From assembly GCA_045617405.1 (NCBI GenBank), contig JAZLIL010000191.1, positions 1 to 21,158 of the forward strand: a DNA stretch of 21,158 nt, read 5' to 3'. Source of the stretch: JAZLIL01 sp045617405 (GTDB lineage Bacteria > Bacillota > Clostridia > Lachnospirales > Lachnospiraceae). Below, piece by piece: positions 1 to 5,770 of this stretch (position 1 is the first letter of the stretch; each line of letters starts with the position of its first letter). The notes under the pieces are model-generated. The model was not told the origin of the DNA, did not search any database, and saw only the letters and a program-made list of their open reading frames with translations. The position numbers were made by a program, and so were the translations under genes.

Positions 1-83
1 CCACATTATCCACACTACATGTGTATAACTAATCCCTTTTATCGTACTTTCTCGCCTAATGTAGTCACACTACATCTTGGGGG
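1..83. other. Left-edge non-coding segment with repeated ACTACAT motifs and DnaA-box-like 9-mers
   Basis: No gene is convincing here. CACACTACAT occurs as a direct repeat at 11-20 and 66-75. The second copy also forms an inverted repeat with ATGTAGT at 59-65 (7-bp arms, 3-bp spacer). TACATGTGTA at 16-25 fits the TACAnnTGTA pattern of BlaI/MecI/CopY-type operators. Independently, TTATCCACA at 6-14 is an exact DnaA box, and TGTGTATAA at 20-28 is the reverse complement of TTATACACA, which fits TTATNCACA. The segment therefore looks regulatory, perhaps for a gene beyond the left edge. Which protein binds cannot be decided from sequence. The stretch 84-193 shows nothing further of note. Confidence 0.4.
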
Positions 84-193
84 ATGAGAAAAATCCGCCA
101 AAAGCATGACCGGTACAGTATCAAAAAATCAGCTATACCAAAAGCGCAGAATGAATTTTTACACTGCCGGACGCAATTTCGGTGGAAGGCAAC

Positions 194-229
194 AAAAAAA
201 GACAGCGTTCACTACGATACACTGTCTTT
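194..229 (-). terminator. Intrinsic terminator of the clpB-hydrolase operon
   Basis: Read on the minus strand, arms AAAGACAGTGT and ACGCTGTCTTT pair over 11 bp (one G-T) around a 10-base loop and run into a T tract formed by the A run at 194-200. It lies 23 bp past the stop codon of the hydrolase fusion gene, the expected place for the end of the clpB operon transcript. Confidence 0.8.
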
Positions 230-251
230 ATCACGGACTTATTGCTCAGAT

Positions 252-1820
252 TTATTTTACCTTATCAAGAGTATAAGTCATTGTTGCCCTGCCAAAAGTT
301 GCCCTAAAAACATCGTTTCCTGCAAAAGGTGCTGTCGGATCGGAATCACCCTTTATCTCGCCCGAAAGAACCTTCTCACACAAAGCAGCCATATCTTCTG
401 CAAGTTCACGGCAGACGGGGTTGTATTTACGTCCCGTTCCGGGGAATCCGCCCTCCTGATAGCGATGGCCGACGTAGAAGGTTAACTGTTCAACATCATT
501 AATCTTTTCAAGGAAACGAAGGATGCCCTTTCTGTACTCGGAAAGCGTCAGTGAAACAGGCAGATGCATCCAGACGAAAGATCCCGAGCCAAGTGCATCT
601 CCGACAAAAACACAGCCGTGCGCACGGTCAAGAAAAGTAATCGAAGCGGGAGAATGACCCGGCAGTTCAATAACTTCAAGCTTTACTCCGCCCCCAAGAT
701 CTATCTCATCACCATCATGAATCTCATTAAAGCTTTCGAAATCCATCGATTTCCAGCCACGATACGAAATAAAATGCTCCATTGTTGAGCGTTCTGCAGG
801 CTCATAAAAAACCTCATCAAACTCCTCAATGTGTGAAAAATGATCTCCGTGTCCATGTGTAACGGCAAGTGATACAGGAAGCGGCGTGAGCCGCTCGACC
901 ATCGGTCTTATGGGGCCTTTTCCCCAGCCGGTGTCAATGAGAACTGCCTTTTCCTTGCCCTGCACAAGGTAAAAGGAGCTTCCCGTGATATCATCTATGT
1001 GCCATACTCCGGGACACAGGGCATTTATGTCGTACATTTCCTTCCTGTCACGTTCAAACATCCATTCAATAAGCTCAGGATTGCTGTAAGCGGCAATTGC
1101 ACAGGAATGACCGGGAAGTCCGTACTTCTCCTGCATATACCCGGTGGGATACTCAGTATACTTTACATTTTGGCAGCCGATGCTTCTGAGAGCCTCAACA
1201 CAAAGACCGGTTCCGAAAATCTGCTCCTTTATCTGCTTTCCCATGACCGTACATTCACCGTGGCACGGTACATTTTCATCATCAGCGGCATGAAATGCCC
1301 AAACCGGCGTAAATCTGGCCTTACGAACCGTAAACGGATCAAGTGCTCCGCAGATTGGAACAGCGGCGGCAAAGAACTTCGGAAACCGGCTGATAAGGTG
1401 CCATGTCCCGATACCTCCGAGAGAGTAACCGGAAAGATAAATCCTGTTTGAATTAATGCTTCCACCAGCGATAAGTCCGCTTATTACAGTCATCAGAACG
1501 TTTTCCTGACGTTCATCCGAGTGGATTCTCTCCCTCGGGCACTGCGGAACAAGAATCGCCGAAGGGTGTTCATTCTGAAATTCCACAAGTGAAAAGGGGG
1601 TGTTTTCGTATAGCGCGTTGAGAGGTTTAGCATTGTCACGTCCTCTTGAATCGGCTCCGTGCAAAAACACGACAAGGGGCACAGGGTTATCCTGCGCTCC
1701 TTGAGGCAAATAAAGTCTGTAATTCAGTTTAATACCCGTGGGATCCTGGTAGAATAGCTCCAAAAAGGACTCCTTGGGAAGTCTGTACCCCTGAAAGACC
1801 GTATTTTCATTCATGATCAT
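252..1820 (-). CDS. Alpha/beta-hydrolase (esterase) fused to a metallo-beta-lactamase-fold hydrolase
   Basis: A 522-residue predicted cytoplasmic protein with no signal peptide or membrane segment, made of two complete hydrolase modules. Residues about 1-265 are an esterase/PHB-depolymerase-like alpha/beta hydrolase: oxyanion-side HG at 54-55, nucleophile elbow GYSLGG with Ser133, acid Asp180 or Asp181, and candidate catalytic His238 in GLPGHS. Residues about 268-510 are a metallo-beta-lactamase fold with its whole metal-ligand set: HGHGDH at 322-327, His389 in PGHSP, Asp408 in GDA and His452 in VGHR. Substrates are unknown; the first module suggests an ester and the second a hydrolytic thioester- or lactonase-like activity. 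The ATG at 1820 overlaps the clpB stop as ATGA. AGAGGAG lies 4 nt before it and 10 nt before a second in-frame ATG at 1814, so either may be used. The overlap implies co-transcription and translational coupling with clpB. Domain assignment is confident; function is not. Confidence 0.88.
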   Translation of the reverse strand: MIMNENTVFQGYRLPKESFLELFYQDPTGIKLNYRLYLPQGAQDNPVPLVVFLHGADSRGRDNAKPLNALYENTPFSLVEFQNEHPSAILVPQCPRERIHSDERQENVLMTVISGLIAGGSINSNRIYLSGYSLGGIGTWHLISRFPKFFAAAVPICGALDPFTVRKARFTPVWAFHAADDENVPCHGECTVMGKQIKEQIFGTGLCVEALRSIGCQNVKYTEYPTGYMQEKYGLPGHSCAIAAYSNPELIEWMFERDRKEMYDINALCPGVWHIDDITGSSFYLVQGKEKAVLIDTGWGKGPIRPMVERLTPLPVSLAVTHGHGDHFSHIEEFDEVFYEPAERSTMEHFISYRGWKSMDFESFNEIHDGDEIDLGGGVKLEVIELPGHSPASITFLDRAHGCVFVGDALGSGSFVWMHLPVSLTLSEYRKGILRFLEKINDVEQLTFYVGHRYQEGGFPGTGRKYNPVCRELAEDMAALCEKVLSGEIKGDSDPTAPFAGNDVFRATFGRATMTYTLDKVK

Positions 1821-4411
1821 AAATCTCCTCTGACTTGCGCAGTCAAACTGCCGTTGTATTGATCGATCACTATGGTATCCCCGGCCTTGACACGATCTGC
1901 GAGAATCAGTCTTGCAGCCATTGTCTCAACGTTCTTTTGCATGTAACGCTTAAGCGGCCTTGCACCATAGGAAGGATCATAGCCTTCATCAACAATACAA
2001 TCCTTTGCCGCTTCTGTCAATTCGATTCGAAGCTCTTTATCCGAAATCCGGCTGTTTATCTCTCCCACAATCAGGTCGATAATGCGCCTTATGTCGTTCT
2101 TCATAAGAGGAGAGAACATGATTATCTCATCAAGCCTGTTAAGAAACTCGGGACGAAAGCTCGCACGAAGCTGCGCCGTTACGGCCTCCGTGGCCTTCGA
2201 ATCAATGGTACCGTCTTCCTTTACCCCGTCAAGAAGATAAGACGATCCGAGATTTGATGTCATAATAATGATAGTATTTTTGAAATCAACACATCTTCCC
2301 TTTGAATCAGTGATTCGCCCATCATCGAGAACCTGGAGCAAAACATTGAATACGTCAGGGTGCGCCTTTTCAACCTCATCAAATAGAACAACGCTATAGG
2401 GCTTTCTCCTGACTGCCTCAGTCAGCTGTCCGCCTTCATCAAATCCGACATATCCGGGAGGTGCTCCGATAAGCCTTGAAACGGAGTGCTTTTCCATATA
2501 TTCACTCATATCAAGCCTGATCATATTGCTCTCCTCATCGAAAAGACTCGATGCGAGCGCCTTTGCAAGTTCCGTTTTTCCTACACCTGTAGGACCAAGA
2601 AACATAAAGGATCCGATGGGTTTTGTCCTGTCCTTGATTCCTGCTCTTGACCTGATTATCGCGTCAACTACTTTCTCTACAGCTGTATCCTGACCAATAA
2701 CGCGCTCATGAAGTACCCCGCCAAGATTCAGAATCTTATTTCTCTCGCTCTCGTTCAGCTTTGCAACAGGTATCCCGGTCCATCTCGACACGATTTTTGC
2801 AATTTCTTCATCGCTTACATTCTCGTGAACAAGGCTCAGTTCCTTCTTGTGAAGAATTTCCTCTTCCTCGTGAAGCTTTTTCTCTATCTCGGGAAGCTTT
2901 CCGTACTGAAGCTCCGCCGCTTTGTTCAGATCATAGCTCTGCTGCGCCCTTGCTATACTTGCTTTAACATCTTCAAGCTCTTCTCTGAGTTTCGAGACAC
3001 GATCGACAGCCCCCTTTTCGTTCTCCCACTGTGCCTTCTTTGCATCCAGTTCATTTTTGAGATCGGCAAGTTCCTTTGAAAGCACCTCGAGACGATCCTT
3101 GCTGAGCCTGTCTTCTTCCTTCTTTAATGCAGTCTCCTCGATTTCAAGCTGCATAACTCTTCTCGTGAGTTCATCGACCTCTGTTGGCATACTGTTAAGT
3201 TCAGTTTTAATAAGCGCGCATGCCTCATCAACAAGATCAATTGCCTTATCGGGAAGAAATCTGTCAGATATGTACCTGTCGGAGAGAACTGCCGCCGATA
3301 CAAGTGCCGAATCTGTAATCTTCACTCCGTGGAAAACCTCGTATCTTTCCTTGAGGCCTCTGAGAATCGATATTGTGTCCTCAACAGTAGGTTCTTCCAC
3401 TAAAACAGGCTGAAATCTTCTCTCAAGAGCCGCATCCTTTTCGATATACTCCCTGTATTCATCAAGTGTCGTCGCGCCGATGCAGTGAAGCTCACCTCTT
3501 GCAAGCATCGGCTTGAGCATATTCCCCGCATCAAGTGCGCCGTCTGTCTTTCCCGCCCCGACAATAGTGTGAAGCTCATCGATAAAAAGGATTATCCTGC
3601 CGTCTGAATTCTTCACATCCTCAAGAACAGCTTTTAGACGCTCCTCAAATTCTCCCCTGTACTTGGCTCCTGCCACGAGAGCCCCCATATCAAGTGCAAA
3701 AAGCTTCTTATCCTTAAGTCCCTCGGGGACATCACCCCTTACTATTCGCTGCGCAAGTCCCTCTACTACAGCTGTCTTGCCTACGCCGGGCTCGCCTATC
3801 AGCACCGGATTGTTCTTCGTCTTACGAGATAAAATCCTGATTATATTTCGTATTTCACCGTCGCGGCCGATTACAGGATCCGGGTTCTTACTCCTCGCTT
3901 TCTCGACCATGTCATAGCCATACTTGTTTAGCGTATCGTAAGTGTCCTCCGGACTGTCGGTTGTCACCGTCCTGGTACCCCTGACATCAGCGAGAGCCTT
4001 CAAAAATCTGTCTCTTGTCAATCCGTATTCCTTGAAGATTGCAGCTACACCGGGGTTCGGCTTTGAAATGAGTGCCAGAAACAGGTGCTCGACAGACACG
4101 TACTGATCCTGCATCCTCTTTGCCTCATCCTCGGCGGACAGAAGGGCATCGTTCAAATACCTTCCGACGTATGTATTCGCCGCTCCGGACACCTTTACAC
4201 GCTGATTCAGGTGCTTTACCGCATTATTCCTGAAATGATCGGGATCAATCTCCATTTTCTCAATGAGCTTGGGAATCAGACCATTCTCCTGACGTAGAAG
4301 TGCAACAAGCAGATGCTCCTGTTCAATCTCCTGGTTCCCGTATTCATAAGCCAGTTTTTCGCTGTCATTGACTGCCTCTATTGATTTTTGCGTAAACTTC
4401 TGAATGTTCAT
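1817..4411 (-). CDS. clpB: ATP-dependent disaggregase chaperone ClpB
   Basis: An 864-residue Hsp100 protein, the normal ClpB length. It forms an ATP-driven hexamer that threads aggregated proteins through its pore and works with DnaK. Visible in order: Clp N-terminal repeat domain (1-145); first AAA+ module with Walker A GEPGVGKT at 206-213, pore-loop Tyr251, Walker B around 273-280 (ending FIDEL) and arginine finger RR at 331-332; a long charged coiled-coil middle domain (about 405-530) that separates ClpB from ClpC and ClpA; second AAA+ module with Walker A GPTGVGKT at 606-613, pore-loop motif PPGYVG near 651-656, Walker B LFDEVEK and sensor-2 motif GARPLKR at 816-822. No IGF/IGL ClpP-binding loop is evident, as expected for ClpB. 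The start has a strong site, GGGAGGTGG, 4 nt upstream. It is first in an operon with the downstream hydrolase fusion and sits behind a CIRCE-overlapped promoter, so HrcA heat-shock control is very likely. Confidence 0.98.
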   Translation of the reverse strand: MNIQKFTQKSIEAVNDSEKLAYEYGNQEIEQEHLLVALLRQENGLIPKLIEKMEIDPDHFRNNAVKHLNQRVKVSGAANTYVGRYLNDALLSAEDEAKRMQDQYVSVEHLFLALISKPNPGVAAIFKEYGLTRDRFLKALADVRGTRTVTTDSPEDTYDTLNKYGYDMVEKARSKNPDPVIGRDGEIRNIIRILSRKTKNNPVLIGEPGVGKTAVVEGLAQRIVRGDVPEGLKDKKLFALDMGALVAGAKYRGEFEERLKAVLEDVKNSDGRIILFIDELHTIVGAGKTDGALDAGNMLKPMLARGELHCIGATTLDEYREYIEKDAALERRFQPVLVEEPTVEDTISILRGLKERYEVFHGVKITDSALVSAAVLSDRYISDRFLPDKAIDLVDEACALIKTELNSMPTEVDELTRRVMQLEIEETALKKEEDRLSKDRLEVLSKELADLKNELDAKKAQWENEKGAVDRVSKLREELEDVKASIARAQQSYDLNKAAELQYGKLPEIEKKLHEEEEILHKKELSLVHENVSDEEIAKIVSRWTGIPVAKLNESERNKILNLGGVLHERVIGQDTAVEKVVDAIIRSRAGIKDRTKPIGSFMFLGPTGVGKTELAKALASSLFDEESNMIRLDMSEYMEKHSVSRLIGAPPGYVGFDEGGQLTEAVRRKPYSVVLFDEVEKAHPDVFNVLLQVLDDGRITDSKGRCVDFKNTIIIMTSNLGSSYLLDGVKEDGTIDSKATEAVTAQLRASFRPEFLNRLDEIIMFSPLMKNDIRRIIDLIVGEINSRISDKELRIELTEAAKDCIVDEGYDPSYGARPLKRYMQKNVETMAARLILADRVKAGDTIVIDQYNGSLTAQVRGDL

Positions 4412-4470
4412 CTAACCACCTCCCGTGATATAAACGGCTGTCCAACATTCTTTCCGCCCGTTACGCCATC

Positions 4471-4499
4471 GTTATATCACTAATTGTTAGCACTGTCAA
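4471..4499 (-). promoter_or_regulatory. Sigma-A promoter of clpB
   Basis: On the minus strand a perfect -35 TTGACA (4494-4499) and -10 TATAAC (4471-4476) are separated by 17 bp. Transcription should begin near 4464, giving a leader of about 50 nt before the ATG at 4411. The -35 lies inside the CIRCE inverted repeat, so a repressor bound there would block RNA polymerase. Confidence 0.9.
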
Positions 4500-4513
4500 G
4501 AGGTGAGTGCTAA
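4487..4513. promoter_or_regulatory. CIRCE operator (HrcA-binding site)
   Basis: TTAGCACTG, nine bases, then GAGTGCTAA. This matches the known CIRCE pattern TTAGCACTC-N9-GAGTGCTAA with a single difference at the last base of the left arm, and the arms still pair over 8 bp. CIRCE is the binding site of the heat-shock repressor HrcA. Its overlap with the -35 element of clpB predicts derepression of clpB and the downstream hydrolase fusion on heat shock. hrcA itself is not in the window. Confidence 0.93.
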
Positions 4514-4536
4514 TTTCTTGTGAGCATGTTTTTTTG

Positions 4537-4575
4537 CATCAAAAAGGCAGCGGAATAACCGCTGCCCTTTTGATG
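4537..4575 (-). terminator. Intrinsic terminator downstream of ddh
   Basis: A near-perfect inverted repeat of about 17-bp arms (core GGCAGCGG / CCGCTGCC, loop of 5) starts 7 bp after the ddh stop codon. On the minus strand it ends in CCTTTTTG and is followed by a further CAAAAAAA stretch rather than a clean T tract, so the T run lies partly in the stem. It separates ddh from the clpB promoter. The same core recurs in the terminator at 7835-7863. Confidence 0.8.
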
Positions 4576-4581
4576 TGTGAA

Positions 4582-5565
4582 CTACAGTAAATGGCTGATA
4601 ACGTCACTGTGAGTCATAGTGCTCAGATATACCGGAGGTACATCAAACACCGTCTTGCAGCCGGTCTGACCTTCCGTGTTCAGTCTTACGGCTGCTCTTG
4701 CATAGGCTACAAGCACGCTTGATGTGAATTCGGGGTTGGAATCAAGCTTAAGGCTGAATTCCATCGTGTGCTTGTGCTCGCCATCCTCGCCCGTAGCACC
4801 TGTCCTGATGACAAATCCGCCGTGGGGAAGACCCGAATGGTCACGCCTCAACTCCTCTTCGGTGATGAAGTGGACTGTTGTATCATAATCAGAGAAATAG
4901 TTGGGCATTGTCTTGATTGCAGCCTCGATTGCTTCCTTGTCAGCGCCCTCTTCAGCAACAACAAAGCACTCTCTTTGATGCTTCTGTCTTGCTGTGAGAA
5001 CAGGATTTTCACCGCTTCTGACGCTTGAAAGAGCGGCATCGACGGGAATCGTGTACTGCTTTGCATCCTTAACACCGGGAATTCTTCTGATTGCATCCGA
5101 GTGACCCTGACTTACGCCCTTGCCCCAGAATGTATAATCGTTTCCGTCAAGAAGGATGCTCCCCGAGTAGAGTCTCATAAGTGAGAACAGACCGGGATCC
5201 CAACCAACTGAAATGATGGCTGTTTTGCCGGCAGCCTTTGCTGCCTTATCAACGTTTGAAAAGTGCTCGCTGATCCTCGCATGAGTGTCAAAGCTGTCGA
5301 TACAATTGAACATCGATGCTGCCATCGGTGTTTGAACGGGAAGATCCGTTGCACTTCCGCCACAGATGATGAGAACATCGATTTTATCCTTAAACCTCTC
5401 GAGGCTGTCAATCTTCTCGACCGTGGCTGACTTACTGAGTATTGAAACAGATGAAGGATCTCTTCTTGTAAATACTGCGGTAAGCTCCATGTCGGGGGCC
5501 TTCTCGACAGCAAGCTCGACGCCTTTGCCGAGGTTTCCGTAACCAAGTATGCCAATTCTGATCAT
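4582..5565 (-). CDS. ddh: meso-Diaminopimelate dehydrogenase
   Basis: A 327-residue NADP-dependent enzyme that makes meso-diaminopimelate in one step from tetrahydrodipicolinate and ammonia, feeding lysine and peptidoglycan synthesis. The N-terminal Rossmann motif GYGNLGKG is at 8-15. Family signatures follow: GSATDLPVQ (70-78), VGWDPGLF (120-127) and the substrate-site stretch WGKGVSQGHSDAIRRIPGV (147-165); PHGG and a conserved LDSNPEFTSS lie further on. From memory it resembles the Corynebacterium glutamicum enzyme closely along its whole length. The start is put at 5565 because GGGAGG lies 8 nt upstream. An in-frame ATG at 5589 falls in the -10 box, upstream of the expected transcript start near 5582. 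The gene is a single transcription unit, divergent from the MetRS-like gene and closed by its own terminator. Confidence 0.96.
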   Translation of the reverse strand: MIRIGILGYGNLGKGVELAVEKAPDMELTAVFTRRDPSSVSILSKSATVEKIDSLERFKDKIDVLIICGGSATDLPVQTPMAASMFNCIDSFDTHARISEHFSNVDKAAKAAGKTAIISVGWDPGLFSLMRLYSGSILLDGNDYTFWGKGVSQGHSDAIRRIPGVKDAKQYTIPVDAALSSVRSGENPVLTARQKHQRECFVVAEEGADKEAIEAAIKTMPNYFSDYDTTVHFITEEELRRDHSGLPHGGFVIRTGATGEDGEHKHTMEFSLKLDSNPEFTSSVLVAYARAAVRLNTEGQTGCKTVFDVPPVYLSTMTHSDVISHLL

Positions 5566-5588
5566 AGGTTTTTCCTCCCAACGATGCA

Positions 5589-5617
5589 ATTTTACACTTT
5601 GCCATTTAATTTGTCAA
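5589..5617 (-). promoter_or_regulatory. Sigma-A promoter of ddh
   Basis: Minus-strand -35 TTGACA (5612-5617), 17-bp spacer, -10 TAAAAT (5589-5594). The transcript should start near 5582, leaving a leader of about 17 nt with GGGAGG. There is no room for a lysine riboswitch in this leader. An ACGTTTTTG motif abuts the upstream edge of the -35. Confidence 0.88.
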
Positions 5618-5672
5618 ACGTTTTTGAGGTGACTCGCCAAAAGTATCTTTTGCCAAAAACGTCCAAAAACGT
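5618..5672. repeat. Repeated CAAAAACGT motifs between divergent promoters
   Basis: CAAAAACGT occurs on the plus strand at 5654-5662 and 5664-5672, as tandem 10-bp units CCAAAAACGT, and inverted (ACGTTTTTG) at 5618-5626. The inverted copy touches the ddh -35. The tandem pair ends 13 bp upstream of the -35 of the MetRS-like gene. The arrangement suggests a shared operator or upstream promoter element, but the binding protein is unknown. A GCCAAAA motif also recurs at 5636 and 5652. Confidence 0.5.
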
Positions 5673-5685
5673 CCTAAAGTTTTTG

Positions 5686-5714
5686 TTGAAACTGTAAAAT
5701 TGCCGCGTTATACT
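5686..5714 (+). promoter_or_regulatory. Sigma-A promoter of the MetRS-like gene
   Basis: -35 TTGAAA (5686-5691), 17-bp spacer, -10 TATACT (5709-5714). The predicted leader is about 50 nt, carries a short CGGTT...AACCG hairpin (5721-5740) and ends in GGCGGAGG. It is too short for a T-box, and no T-box sequence is seen. Confidence 0.87.
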
Positions 5715-5770
5715 ATAACTCGGTTAAGTTTGTGAAACCGAGATATTCCCCGGAAGGGGCGGAGGATAAT

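Noticed and set aside
84..485. A 133-codon plus-strand reading frame preceded by a GGGGG stretch
   Set aside because: It runs through the terminator at 194-229 and into the 3' end of the hydrolase fusion gene on the other strand, and its protein shows no family features.
5715..5770. Leader of the MetRS-like gene considered as a T-box or SAM riboswitch
   Set aside because: The leader is only about 50 nt with one short hairpin; no T-box sequence, antiterminator or SAM aptamer fits.
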